Shown piece by piece: positions 17,048-25,398 of a DNA stretch of 64,000 nucleotides. The stretch comes from a virus: positions 43,129 to 107,128 of the IMG/VR virus record IMGVR_UViG_3300044959_000303. One strand, written 5' to 3'. The position numbers and the translations under genes are program-made. The stretch's first letter is position 1. The number at the start of each line of letters is the position of its first letter. The notes under the pieces were generated by a model. It saw nothing but the letters and a program-made list of their open reading frames with translations. It was not told the DNA's origin and did no database searches.

Positions 17048-18268
17048 ATGCGAGAACTATTATCTGAATCGAAATGGAAAGCCACGAAAGAAGCACTTCT
17101 CGATGGCTTGACCGGAAACAGAAGAAAAGTTATGGACGTCTGCCTTGAAAATACAAGAAAAGATATGATTTCTCGGGCAGCTCTTTATGGTGCTGGTGTT
17201 CCTCTTATGGAAACAGCAACTGCTGGTGCAACAGCATCGGGCAATATCGCAACATTGAACAAGGTCATTCTACCAGTCATTCGACGCGTCATGCCTACGG
17301 TCATTGCCAATGAAATCATTGGTGTTCAACCAATGACCGGACCTGTTGCCCAGATTCACACACTCAGAGTTCGTTATGCCGATACCGTTCCAGCAGCTGG
17401 TGGTGGTGTAACGGCAGGTACCGAAGCTCTTGGACCATTCGACATAGCACGTTACTACTCGGGTAACGAAAATCCCGCAAGTCCAAAAGCTGCACCAACA
17501 TCTACACTTGAAGGTACACCCGGCAATCGTCTGAGCATTCAGATTCTGAAAGAAACCGTCGAAGCCAGAAGCCGTCGTCTTTCTGCTCGTTGGACTTTCG
17601 AAGCAGCACAAGATGCCATGGCACAGCAGGGTATCGACATAGAGGCTGAGATCATGGCAGCCCTTGCTCAGGAAATTACGGCAGAAATCGATCAGGAAAT
17701 TCTGACTTCGCTTCGTGCTCTTCCAACCACGGCATTGACCTATGATCAGGGTCTGGTCAGTGGTACAGCAACATTCGTTGGTGACGAACATGCTGCTTTA
17801 GCAGTTCTCATCAACAGACAGGCCAACCTGATTGCAGCCCGTACCCGTAGAGGTGCTGGTAACTGGGTAATTGTCAGCCCGACAGCTCTCACGATACTGC
17901 AGAGCGCAACAACTTCGACATTCGCACGTACAACCGAAGGTGTTTTCGAAGCACCAACAAACACCAAGTTCGTAGGTGTTTTGAACAGCAGCATGAGAGT
18001 CTATGTCGACCAATATGCTTCGGACAATACTCCAGTTCTGGTTGGTTATAAAGGTCCCGGTGAAGTAGATGCGGCTGCCTACTACTGCCCATACATTCCT
18101 CTGACAAGCAGCGGTATCGTACCAGATCCAAGAACCTTCGAGCTCGTTGTATCCTTCCTTACACGTTATGGATACATCGAACTCAAAAACACTGCATCAT
18201 CGCTCGGTAATGCAGCTGACTATCTTGGATTGATCAATATCAATACCGCAAATCTGAAGTTCTTGTAA
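17048..18268 (+). CDS. 23: Major capsid protein gp23
   Basis: 406 residues. It starts ELLSESKWKATKEALLDG, continues with NIATLNKVILPVIRRVMPT and GVQPMTGPVAQIHTLRVRY, and has the C-terminal VSFLTRYGYIEL region, all diagnostic of T4-like gp23. It is shorter than T4 gp23 (521), lacking most of an inserted domain. The N-terminal ~60 residues are probably the gp21-cleaved propeptide. Codon use is visibly less TTCGAA-biased than the neighbours, as expected for the most highly expressed gene. AAGGAG precedes the ATG, and a strong intrinsic terminator follows the stop. Confidence 0.97.
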   Translation: MRELLSESKWKATKEALLDGLTGNRRKVMDVCLENTRKDMISRAALYGAGVPLMETATAGATASGNIATLNKVILPVIRRVMPTVIANEIIGVQPMTGPVAQIHTLRVRYADTVPAAGGGVTAGTEALGPFDIARYYSGNENPASPKAAPTSTLEGTPGNRLSIQILKETVEARSRRLSARWTFEAAQDAMAQQGIDIEAEIMAALAQEITAEIDQEILTSLRALPTTALTYDQGLVSGTATFVGDEHAALAVLINRQANLIAARTRRGAGNWVIVSPTALTILQSATTSTFARTTEGVFEAPTNTKFVGVLNSSMRVYVDQYASDNTPVLVGYKGPGEVDAAAYYCPYIPLTSSGIVPDPRTFELVVSFLTRYGYIELKNTASSLGNAADYLGLININTANLKFL

Positions 18269-18298
18269 CAAAGTTCCAGAACTCTTCTTCACACACAG

Positions 18299-18330
18299 AA
18301 AGCCCGGAAATTTTCCGGGCTTTCTTTTTT
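18299..18330 (+). terminator. Intrinsic terminator after the capsid gene
   Basis: Arms AAAGCCCGGAAA (18299-18310) and TTTCCGGGCTTT (18312-18323), perfectly complementary, followed by C and six T. It ends the head operon and separates it from the oppositely oriented homing-endonuclease genes. Confidence 0.9.
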
Positions 18331-18351
18331 GCTTTTTCTGTTTGTATTTTT

Positions 18352-19629
18352 TCACTTTTTTACCCATAATTCGTATCCTGCATCGAAAATGACATCTTTG
18401 CAATTCCCGAACTTTCTTCTTTTTCTCGTTACATAATCCGTATACCATTTTTTCGGGGGAATTTCGGCAAGTTTCACAAAATCATTTTGCCGAAGAAATT
18501 CATCCCCGGGATGAAATCGGTTATCGATGAGAAGTTTTTCCGATTTCATGTTCAGGAAGAAAAAATTTCGATCCAGAAATCCTCGAATTGTTTTTTTCAT
18601 TCGTTTTTTCGAAAAATTCCATTCGTCTTCGAATATTTGCAGAAGAAGAATGTTTCGATTTTTTGCCTCGATATATTTTTTGTAATGGTACAATTCGTCT
18701 TTCTGATTACAGCAGGAATGCCAGTACAAACCATGAAATTCGATTCCGATACCATATTCCGGAATCAGTATGTCTATTTCGTGTTTTTCGAGAATGTTTC
18801 TTTTTCTCGATTCTGTTTTCAGATTTCTTTCGGAAAGAAATTTACGAATTTCCACTTCGTACGAAGAAAAATATTTTTTTCTGAGATTGTATTCGACGGC
18901 TCTTCTTTGAACGGAACATATGTTGACATTGAAATATTTCGAAATTTCTCTTTCATTTCCATGAAATTTTTCATATATTTCCGGAAAGAAATTTTCCCAA
19001 TCATCGAGGTTCGAAATGTGTTTTTTTGCCGTATTGTATACACCATATTTTTTCAGATTTGTCGATTTTATTCTGTTTTTTATTTTTTCACTTTTTGTCG
19101 GATTGTCCACTCCATATTTTTCCAGAATTTTTTTTCTTGCCCGATTTCTTATTTCCTCGCTTTTCATTGGATTGTCGATACCATATCGTTTCAACCATGT
19201 TTTTTTCTTTTTGTCATGAACATTTCTGTTTTGTGATGGATTTTCGACACCATATTTCTTCATCAATGTTTCTTTTATTCTGCTTTTTACAATATCCGAA
19301 GAAAAAGGATTGGCAACTCCGTATTTTTTCAAATTCGTGTTCTTTATTTTTTCTTTTATGATCTGTTTGCATTCTTCACAGTTGTTCACGTTTTCCGAAT
19401 GGTAACCTTTCGGCAAACTCAGGAATTTTCTTTTGTAACCATGCGAACAGTAGGGATTTTCTTCGAAAAGATAGTAGTGAATTTTTTCGACGAAATCGAC
19501 GTGTTCTGGAAATTTCCAGAAATCTTGAATATCTTTTCTGTACTCTTCCATATTTTTCATTTTTGTCACAAAAACATTGACTCGATATTTCGAATAAAAT
19601 TCATGTATTTCCCGATAATATTTTTTCAT
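18352..19629 (-). CDS. Free-standing homing endonuclease, EDxHD/Vsr-like nuclease with YGxxNP repeats
   Basis: 425 residues. After a WKFPEH/YCSHGYKRK N-terminal domain and a CEECK half zinc site come five ~22-residue repeats centred on KKYGVxNP, probably DNA-binding. The nuclease core is EIDILIPEYGIGIEFHGLYW then LLQIFEDEW, the PD-(D/E)XK-derived Vsr/EDxHD arrangement of I-Bth0305I-type enzymes. The C-terminus (WYTDYVTRK..., then VIFDAGYELW) matches the tail of three other proteins in this window but lacks their intervening domain. It is a tandem paralog of the next gene, with 3' ends almost identical in DNA. Lies between gp23 and gp19; probably a selfish element. Confidence 0.8.
   Translation of the reverse strand: MKKYYREIHEFYSKYRVNVFVTKMKNMEEYRKDIQDFWKFPEHVDFVEKIHYYLFEENPYCSHGYKRKFLSLPKGYHSENVNNCEECKQIIKEKIKNTNLKKYGVANPFSSDIVKSRIKETLMKKYGVENPSQNRNVHDKKKKTWLKRYGIDNPMKSEEIRNRARKKILEKYGVDNPTKSEKIKNRIKSTNLKKYGVYNTAKKHISNLDDWENFFPEIYEKFHGNEREISKYFNVNICSVQRRAVEYNLRKKYFSSYEVEIRKFLSERNLKTESRKRNILEKHEIDILIPEYGIGIEFHGLYWHSCCNQKDELYHYKKYIEAKNRNILLLQIFEDEWNFSKKRMKKTIRGFLDRNFFFLNMKSEKLLIDNRFHPGDEFLRQNDFVKLAEIPPKKWYTDYVTRKRRKFGNCKDVIFDAGYELWVKK
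18368..18538 (-). repeat. Near-identical 3' block of homing endonuclease (copy 1)
   Basis: About 171 bp encoding the C-terminus of the 425-residue endonuclease. Comparing by eye with 19724-19894 I see a single substitution (G versus C at 18391). The rest of the two genes has diverged much more, so this block looks recently duplicated or homogenised by gene conversion. Confidence 0.9.
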
Positions 19630-19660
19630 GTTTCTTCGATTTTTTTTCGATTCATTGTAA

Positions 19661-19698
19661 AAACAATTCGAAAAAACAACAATTTTTTCGAATTGTTT
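19661..19698 (-). terminator. Terminator between the two tandem homing endonucleases
   Basis: Arms of 16 bp (AAACAATTCGAAAAAA and its complement) around a six-base CAACAA loop, flanked by T-runs on both strands. It lies just downstream of the 454-residue endonuclease stop (19705) and upstream of the 425-residue gene start, so it would end the upstream minus-strand transcript. Confidence 0.7.
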
Positions 19699-19704
19699 TT
19701 TTTT

Positions 19705-21069
19705 TCAGAATTTTCGAATCCACAATTCGTATCCTGCATCGAAAATCACATCTTTGCAATTCCCGAACTTTCTTCTTTTTCTCGTTACATAATCCGTATA
19801 CCATTTTTTCGGGGGAATTTCGGCAAGTTTCACAAAATCATTTTGCCGAAGAAATTCATCCCCGGGATGAAATCGGTTATCGATGAGAAGTTTTTTCGAG
19901 GTTGTATCGATCGTATCGATGAAGAAGAAATTTCGATAGAGAAACGCTTTCAATATTTCCCGAATTTTTTCCCGAGAAAAATTCCATTCGTCTTCGAATA
20001 TTTGCAGAAGAACAATATTTCGATTTTTTGCTTCCATATATTTCCTGTAATGATAGAATTTGTCTTTTTTGTTGTTGAAAGAATGCCAGTACAATCCGTG
20101 AAACTCGATTCCGATACCATATTCCGGAATCAGTATGTCTATTTCGCTTCCATTCAGAATATTCCGGTTTCGAAATTCGAAACTTATTTCGTTTTCAGCG
20201 AGAAATTCACCAATTTCTTTTTCATAGGAAGAAAACGAAACAAATTTTTCCCTGAGACCACATTTCAAAGCTCTTTTGCGAATCGTGGAAATATCGACAG
20301 AGAAATATTTCGAAATTTCTCTTTCGTTACCATGAAATTTCTCGTAAATTTCCGAAAAAGAATTTTCCCAATCATCGAGATTCGAAATGTGTTTTTTCAC
20401 GTGATTGTCAGTTCCGTATTTCTGCAACCATGTTTTTTTTCTTTTTTCGAGAATTTCGATACAAGAAAAAGGATGTTCCGTTCCGTATTTTTTCAACCAT
20501 GTTTCTTTTCTTTTCTTTCGAAAGAATTCGAAACACGAAGGATTTTCGACTCCATATCTTTCTTTTGTCGTTTTCGTTTTCCTGTTTTTCACAGTGTCCA
20601 GAAGAGAAGGATTTTCGACTCCATATTTTTTTTGTAATGTTTCTCTTATTCTTTTTTTCACGATTTCCGAAGAAAATGGATTTTTACAACCGTATTTTCG
20701 AATATTCGTTTTTTCTTTTCTGTTTTTCACTTCCTGTGAAGAAGCCGGATTTTTGCAACCATATTTTTTCAAATTTGTCCTTTCTCTTTTTTCTTCGATG
20801 ATTTTCTTGCATTTTTCACATTTTTTGACCTGTTCCGACAGATAACCTTTTTTCAAACCATGAAAGGTTCTTTTGAAACCATGAAGACAATATGGATTTT
20901 CTTCGAACAGATAATAATGAACTTTTTCGACAAATTCGACATTTTCCGGAAATTTCCAGAAATTCTCGATTTCTTTTCTGAATTTTTCGTTGTTTTTTAC
21001 TTTTCTTACAAAAATTGCGGTTTTACAATTCGAATATATGTCATGTATTTCTTCATGATATTTTTTCAT
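19705..21069 (-). CDS. Free-standing homing endonuclease, EDxHD/Vsr-like, six YGxxNP repeats
   Basis: 454 residues, paralog of the 425-residue protein just downstream. Same architecture: WKFPENVEFVEK N-terminal domain, CEKCKK half zinc site, then six ~22-residue repeats (YGCKNP, YGCKNP, YGVENP, YGVENP, YGTEHP, YGTDNH) versus five in its neighbour. The nuclease core is SEIDILIPEYGIGIEF then LLQIFEDEW, with the tail VIFDAGYELW. The difference in repeat number may change DNA target specificity. Probably a mobile endonuclease that duplicated in situ. Confidence 0.8.
   Translation of the reverse strand: MKKYHEEIHDIYSNCKTAIFVRKVKNNEKFRKEIENFWKFPENVEFVEKVHYYLFEENPYCLHGFKRTFHGLKKGYLSEQVKKCEKCKKIIEEKRERTNLKKYGCKNPASSQEVKNRKEKTNIRKYGCKNPFSSEIVKKRIRETLQKKYGVENPSLLDTVKNRKTKTTKERYGVENPSCFEFFRKKRKETWLKKYGTEHPFSCIEILEKRKKTWLQKYGTDNHVKKHISNLDDWENSFSEIYEKFHGNEREISKYFSVDISTIRKRALKCGLREKFVSFSSYEKEIGEFLAENEISFEFRNRNILNGSEIDILIPEYGIGIEFHGLYWHSFNNKKDKFYHYRKYMEAKNRNIVLLQIFEDEWNFSREKIREILKAFLYRNFFFIDTIDTTSKKLLIDNRFHPGDEFLRQNDFVKLAEIPPKKWYTDYVTRKRRKFGNCKDVIFDAGYELWIRKF
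19724..19894 (-). repeat. Near-identical 3' block of homing endonuclease (copy 2)
   Basis: Counterpart of 18368-18538 with one visible mismatch over about 171 bp. Confidence 0.9.
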
Positions 21070-21197
21070 GATGTTTTTCGAAAAATTTTTGAATGATTTT
21101 TTTCGGTGATTTCGAAGTTCCCGATCTTTCCGATATACATTGTAAACGAAAATGTAATTTTTCGAACAAAAAAATTCGAATTTCGATTTTCCAAAAG

Positions 21198-21225
21198 AAA
21201 AGGCGGTAAGAAATTACCGCCTTTT
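21198..21225 (-). terminator. Terminator of the tail tube gene
   Basis: Arms AAAAGGCGGTAA (21198-21209) and TTACCGCCTTTT (21214-21225) with a four-base loop. Read on the minus strand it ends in TTTTCTTTT. It lies 22 nt beyond the gp19 stop. Confidence 0.85.
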
Positions 21226-21246
21226 CCGTATAAACCATATTCACTA

Positions 21247-21879
21247 TCAGGCAATAGTCTTTCCTGTAGTTCCTGCAATATTGTTGAATGGAACGAGCGG
21301 GAAAACGCTTCGATCCACACCATCTTCTCCTGCATATTGAGCGTTTTGTGCTCGAATTGTAAGAGAAATCTGAATTGGATCACTTGCAGAGTAATCCAAA
21401 GAATCCCAATCTATATCGGTGAGAAAACATCCTTCGAGAAACCACTCTTCGAGAACTTTGACATTTCCACCATCCAGTATTTCGATATACATGTCGAAGG
21501 TATAATTTACACCTGCAACAAATCCTGTTTGTTCGAAATGATTGAATTGTTTCTGTACCTGCTGACCTACCAATCGCGTTGCCCTGTTGCTTATGTCATC
21601 TCTCAATACCAGATTTATGGTAGACCATTGATGTTTGCCAGCATAGTATCCTATGCTGTTATACGAATGAAATTCCTGTGTATTGAAAGACAACTTCGGT
21701 TTACTGACACTGACAACCTGTCTCGTCAAATCTTCTACATTCTGATTGTCACCAAAATTTATGACGCGAACACGAAAACGATATTTTGGTTTTGGTTGTA
21801 ACAGACCAATTTTACCCGGATCCCCGCCCGTGGAAAATACGGGAACTCCGAACTTGGTAACGGTTTTCAATCCAGCCAT
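21247..21879 (-). CDS. 19: Tail tube protein gp19
   Basis: 210 residues. The pattern PKPKYRFRVRVINFG near the N-terminus, VSVSKPKLSFNTQEFHSYN and KHQWSTINLVLRDDISN, then the beta-rich C-terminal half are typical of T4-like tail tube subunits, which stack inside the contractile sheath. Length is near the T4 protein (163) with a modest extension. A perfect TATAAATA late-promoter box (21908-21915, minus) lies 29 nt before the start, and a hairpin terminator follows, so it is a single-gene late transcript. Confidence 0.85.
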   Translation of the reverse strand: MAGLKTVTKFGVPVFSTGGDPGKIGLLQPKPKYRFRVRVINFGDNQNVEDLTRQVVSVSKPKLSFNTQEFHSYNSIGYYAGKHQWSTINLVLRDDISNRATRLVGQQVQKQFNHFEQTGFVAGVNYTFDMYIEILDGGNVKVLEEWFLEGCFLTDIDWDSLDYSASDPIQISLTIRAQNAQYAGEDGVDRSVFPLVPFNNIAGTTGKTIA

Positions 21880-21907
21880 TTTTTCCGATTCCTTTCCTTT
21901 CTGAAAT

Positions 21908-21915
21908 TATTTATA
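21908..21915 (-). promoter_or_regulatory. Late promoter for gp19 (TATAAATA)
   Basis: Exact match on the minus strand to the T4 late consensus TATAAATA, 29 nt upstream of the gp19 ATG. Confidence 0.75.
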
Positions 21916-21968
21916 TTATTTCGAAAAAAATATACTTTTGAAGAAAAATCGAAAAATGAAATTTATTC

Positions 21969-21975
21969 ATAAATA
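21969..21975 (+). promoter_or_regulatory. Candidate late promoter box before the neck protein gene
   Basis: ATAAATA, 46 nt upstream of the ATG at 22021. Confidence 0.5.
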
Positions 21976-22020
21976 TTCGTGTCGACAAATATTTATCGAA
22001 ATCGTATCGAGGATTTTTTC

Positions 22021-23187
22021 ATGCCGAGAATCAGCTTGTGGAAAGACAAAAAGTCGCTGAATTACAAATTCTTCGACAATCATGCAAGACAAGCCATCAA
22101 CATTGGCGGAACATTGGTGTATGTTCACAAGTATCTTGGACCAAAAGAAAAAAATGTAGTAAATCTGAATCTGGAAGAATCTCCATATGACAAAATTTCC
22201 GAAAATTTGAACGAAGAAGAACAGATTCCGGATGTTTTTCTGAATTCTTCGGAATCTTCGGAAATCACCGAAATGGATATTCAGGATATTTTCTATCTCG
22301 AAAATCGTGATCGAAAATACGATCCGAATATTTACGAGATAAAAGCACATTACAATCCGACAGATGTCGAATTCGATTTGAGACAATTTGGCTTGATGTT
22401 GGCAAACGATACATTGAATGTGACATTTCATTACAATGACATGGTGGAAAGAATCGGCAGAAGAATCATTCCCGGCGATGTTCTGGAATTTCCTCATTTG
22501 AGACAGGAACAACTGGATGAAAGAAAAATGGCAATTAACAAATATTATGTTGTCGAAGATGCTCACAGACCTTCCAATGGTTACGATGTGAATTGGTGGA
22601 ATCATTTGTGGGCAGTAAGAGCTGTTCCCATTCACAATCAACAGGAATATTTCGATATTCTGGAAAAAGAAATGGAGAATTTCTACGGCGAAGGAACCGG
22701 AGAAACTCTTGCAGATCAAATCTCGATTCTGGACAGGGAATTGGAAATTACCGACAACATATCGAAAGCGGCAAGAGAAGAAGTCGGAAGAAGAAAATTC
22801 ATTCACAAACACATATATATAGTACCACGTATAGATGAACAGGGAAGAGAATATCCATTCGATCCCAGAATCGACGAATATCCGGTTCTGGCTTTTGGTG
22901 ATGGTATTCCACCAAACGGAACAGAAGTGAAAAAAGGTACGGTTTTTCCAGAAAATCCAGTGGAAGGTGAATATTTTCTTCGAACGGATTACAATCCCGC
23001 AATTCTGTTTCAAAGAAAAGGAAATGTCTGGAAAAGAATCGAGGCGAACTGGAGAACACCTTGGGTTCCTGCTCATGATTCATTGAAGAGATTCATAAAT
23101 CAGGAAGGAGAAATGAAACATGAAAACACTGGAAAAGTTTTGAAGAAAAGACAGTTTGTTTCTCGTGCTCTGAAGCCGGATCTTTGA
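22021..23187 (+). CDS. 14: Neck protein, gp14-like (head completion)
   Basis: 388 residues from the ATG at 22021, which has GAGGA eight nt upstream; an in-frame GTG at 21979 would add 14 residues. Early HARQAINIGGTLVYVHKYLG resembles the gp14 region that ends in a conserved YxxR/VPR strand. The central block DVEFDLRQFGLMLANDTLN, then IPGDVLEFPHLR and YYVVEDAHRP, resembles gp14 homologs of marine T4-like phages. The C-terminal PPNGTEVKKGTVFP/WKRIEANWRTPW part is an extension. It is followed 14 nt later by gp15, consistent with the 13-14-15 neck/tail-completion group. Confidence 0.6.
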   Translation: MPRISLWKDKKSLNYKFFDNHARQAINIGGTLVYVHKYLGPKEKNVVNLNLEESPYDKISENLNEEEQIPDVFLNSSESSEITEMDIQDIFYLENRDRKYDPNIYEIKAHYNPTDVEFDLRQFGLMLANDTLNVTFHYNDMVERIGRRIIPGDVLEFPHLRQEQLDERKMAINKYYVVEDAHRPSNGYDVNWWNHLWAVRAVPIHNQQEYFDILEKEMENFYGEGTGETLADQISILDRELEITDNISKAAREEVGRRKFIHKHIYIVPRIDEQGREYPFDPRIDEYPVLAFGDGIPPNGTEVKKGTVFPENPVEGEYFLRTDYNPAILFQRKGNVWKRIEANWRTPWVPAHDSLKRFINQEGEMKHENTGKVLKKRQFVSRALKPDL

Positions 23188-23201
23188 GAAAGGTGAAGTG
23201 A

Positions 23202-24581
23202 ATGTCGGACAACAGATTCGATCTTTCGTATTTCTACGACGGTCAGATAAGAAGAATGAACATTCAGTTCACTCGAATTTTTACAAATTTTCATTATTCG
23301 ATTGGAAAAAATCGAAACGGCGAGCCTTTGTTGAGAAGAGTTCCAGCGAGATATGCTTCGACAAATCGGCAGGTTGCTTATGTTCTGAGAAACAATTCGG
23401 AAAACGTGATGTTGTCCGTACCAATGTTCACCGTATATCTGACAGGTCTGACATATGACAGAAATCGAGTGCAGGATCCTCTCTTTTCGGAAAAAATTCG
23501 CTTCAACGAAAAAAAATTCGATTCGATTTCCGGTGAGTTCATTCAAGAACCGGGACAAAGATTCACTGTCGAAAGATACATGCCAGTTCCTTACACGATG
23601 AGATGGAACGTGGATTTGTGGGTGAGCAACGAAAGCCAGAAAGAACAGTTGGTGGAACAGATAATAGTTCTTTTCAATCCTTCCATACAATTGCAATTCA
23701 CCGAAAATCCTCTGGATTGGACAAGCCTGACAGAATTGACTCTGGAAGAAATCAACTGGAGTAACAATTCGATTCCGATAGGAACGGGTGGTGAAATAGA
23801 AATCATAACCTTTACGTTTTCCGCTCCGGTATGGATAAATCCGCCAGCAATAGTCGAAAGACAGAAAATAATAAAAACAATCATTACAAATGTTCTGGAA
23901 GCAGAAAAATACGAAGATTACGAAACAGAAGCAAGTTACGGTGTACAGTTCGACAAAATCGATCTGTTGAGCAGAACGGTGACAACTTTCAATGATCATA
24001 CAATCGTGATAAATCAGAATGTCGTAAAATTGACAGGTCCGGGAGGAATCGAAGTCAATGAGAATGGCAAACCGTTTTCTTGGAAAACAATCTTTTCGAA
24101 ATGCGGAGGTTTTCGTCCCGGAATTACACAACTTGTGATCAATCCGACCGACAATATCGAAGACGAAGAACATTTGATTTCTGGTATACTCGATTATGGT
24201 TCGAGTGAAAATGAACTTTTGTGGTTTCCAAATCCATCTACACTTCCATTGAATACCATTCGGGAAATAAATGCCATCATAGATCCTGTGAAAACTTTTC
24301 CCGAAAGAGGTCTTTCGATTCCAGTGATCGGAACCAGATATCTTTTATTGTCAGATATAGGAAATTCCATTGCCTGGGGAAACATTCAGGCAAAAAAACA
24401 TGAAATAATAGAATGGGACGGATCGAAATGGGTTGTCGCATTCAATGTAGAACTGGAGAAAGAAAAAATTCATTATGTCAAGAATCTCTATGACAACAAT
24501 CAATTGATATGGAATGGAAAGGAATGGAAATATCTTGTGAATGGATTGTATGAACAAGGTTTCTGGAGAATTATTCTGTAA
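23202..24581 (+). CDS. 15: Tail sheath stabiliser and completion protein, gp15-like
   Basis: 459 residues. The N-terminus FDLSYFYDGQIRRMNIQFTR and FTNFHYSIGKNRNG match the gp15 pattern (YFY..FRRY...LFSNI), with VPARYA and VPYTMRWNVDLWVSN and the FSAPVWINPP segment further on. The last ~170 residues (LLSDIGNSIAWGNIQ...WDGSKWVVA) look like an added beta-rich domain with a repeated WDG/WNGKEW motif. The protein caps the tail and connects it to the neck. Co-transcribed with the gp14-like gene. Confidence 0.75.
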   Translation: MSDNRFDLSYFYDGQIRRMNIQFTRIFTNFHYSIGKNRNGEPLLRRVPARYASTNRQVAYVLRNNSENVMLSVPMFTVYLTGLTYDRNRVQDPLFSEKIRFNEKKFDSISGEFIQEPGQRFTVERYMPVPYTMRWNVDLWVSNESQKEQLVEQIIVLFNPSIQLQFTENPLDWTSLTELTLEEINWSNNSIPIGTGGEIEIITFTFSAPVWINPPAIVERQKIIKTIITNVLEAEKYEDYETEASYGVQFDKIDLLSRTVTTFNDHTIVINQNVVKLTGPGGIEVNENGKPFSWKTIFSKCGGFRPGITQLVINPTDNIEDEEHLISGILDYGSSENELLWFPNPSTLPLNTIREINAIIDPVKTFPERGLSIPVIGTRYLLLSDIGNSIAWGNIQAKKHEIIEWDGSKWVVAFNVELEKEKIHYVKNLYDNNQLIWNGKEWKYLVNGLYEQGFWRIIL

Positions 24582-24589
24582 AAAAGAAA

Positions 24590-24615
24590 AAAGCTGCCCG
24601 ATACCGGGCAGCTTT
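24590..24615 (-). terminator. Terminator of the adhesin operon, possibly bidirectional
   Basis: Arms AAAGCTGCCCG (24590-24600) and CGGGCAGCTTT (24605-24615) with ATAC loop. On the minus strand it is followed by TTTCTTTTTT, so it primarily ends the 27.3-24.7 kb operon; it may also stop gp14-gp15 transcription from the other side. Confidence 0.85.
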
Positions 24616-24655
24616 GAAAAAAGTTGCAATTTTTTCGATCTGTTTTACGATCTTG

Positions 24656-25249
24656 TCATGGTCGCACAACAGTGTTGTTCAGATTGATGTTGTTGCCAAC
24701 GGCAGTAGCATTGACTTCGATGTTGCCACGAACGACGTTGTTACGAACTTCGGCAACGGCAGTGACATTGCTTCCGACAACAGCCTGACCAAGATTTCCA
24801 AGACGATTGTTGGTTCCATTCAGATTGACATTGTTACCGACAGATGTTGCTTCCACAGTAAGTGGACCATTGAGATTGCTGTTGGTAACCAAAGAAAATG
24901 ACTGAACGTTGCTGAACAACACCGCCTGATTTACCGCATCGTTATTCAGAACTCTGACATTTTCACCAGCAAGATTGTTTCCAACAGCAGTCGAACGAAC
25001 TTCCGGGTCGGAAGTATTCGAAACATTGGCAATGACAGCTGTTGCGGTTACATTGCTGTTTTTGACCAACTGACCATTGATATCGACATTCACATTCACT
25101 TCGATGTTGTCGATCTCGTTCAAATAACGACAATCGATACTGGTGCCCGGGTGTGTCAGATCACAACTCGTGGCATGTCCAGTACTTGCAAAAGTCAGAA
25201 GACCAATTGCAGTTGCGATGGAAGCAAGATAACGAATACTGACAGTCAT
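24656..25249 (-). CDS. Secreted repeat protein, HfaD/curlin-like adhesin candidate
   Basis: 197 residues with a clear Sec signal peptide (cleavage after GHA near residue 26). Two Cys follow (SCDL, DCRY). The mature part is N/V/A/T-rich with recurring ATAVGNN-type motifs (STAVGNN, ATSVGNN, ATAVGNN) spaced through alternating-hydrophobic beta-like sequence, the sort seen in amyloid-like surface adhesins. It is the last gene of the operon that encodes a CsgG/HfaB-type pore, which suggests it is the exported substrate. Composition is less AT-rich and less TTCGAA-biased than the phage core, a sign of acquisition. A structured 5' leader (25250-25398) and AGGAGG precede it. Homology to HfaD is my inference. 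Confidence 0.55.
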   Translation of the reverse strand: MTVSIRYLASIATAIGLLTFASTGHATSCDLTHPGTSIDCRYLNEIDNIEVNVNVDINGQLVKNSNVTATAVIANVSNTSDPEVRSTAVGNNLAGENVRVLNNDAVNQAVLFSNVQSFSLVTNSNLNGPLTVEATSVGNNVNLNGTNNRLGNLGQAVVGSNVTAVAEVRNNVVRGNIEVNATAVGNNINLNNTVVRP

Positions 25250-25398
25250 GTTTTCCTCCTTTGGTTGTCAGTTCTGATTCATATTGGTAAATTGCATCAA
25301 TTTACCAATACTTCCGGAGAATCCGGCATGACTTCCCGATAACCAGAAATCGGTAGGCCCAGTTTTTGAATTGGATTGGCAGCCAATATTCGAAAAAC
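25250..25398 (-). promoter_or_regulatory. Structured leader RNA upstream of the adhesin gene
   Basis: The 149-nt gap between the pore gene and the adhesin gene can form four hairpins on the minus strand: ATTGGC/GCCAAT (25374-25386), CCGAT/ATCGG (about 25335-25353), CCGGA/TCCGG (about 25313-25326), and a 13-bp TATTGGTAAATTG/CAATTTACCAATA stem (25282-25310) 22 nt before the AGGAGG. No T-run follows the last stem, so it is not an ordinary terminator. It may be an RNA processing or stability element, an attenuator or a riboswitch; I could not fit it to a known riboswitch core. Confidence 0.5.

Noticed and set aside
19654-19682. Sigma-70-like promoter (TTGTTG-N17-TACAAT) for the 425-residue endonuclease
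   Set aside because: The -35 falls in the loop of a strong terminator hairpin and is weak; not separated convincingly from the terminator.
18487-20637. Long plus-strand frames opposite the tandem homing endonucleases
   Set aside because: F/I-rich antisense shadows; the minus strand holds the nuclease motifs and repeats.
25250-25398. A known c-di-GMP (GEMM) riboswitch
   Set aside because: I tried to fit the GEMM conserved core and tetraloop-receptor arrangement and could not; kept only as a structured leader.
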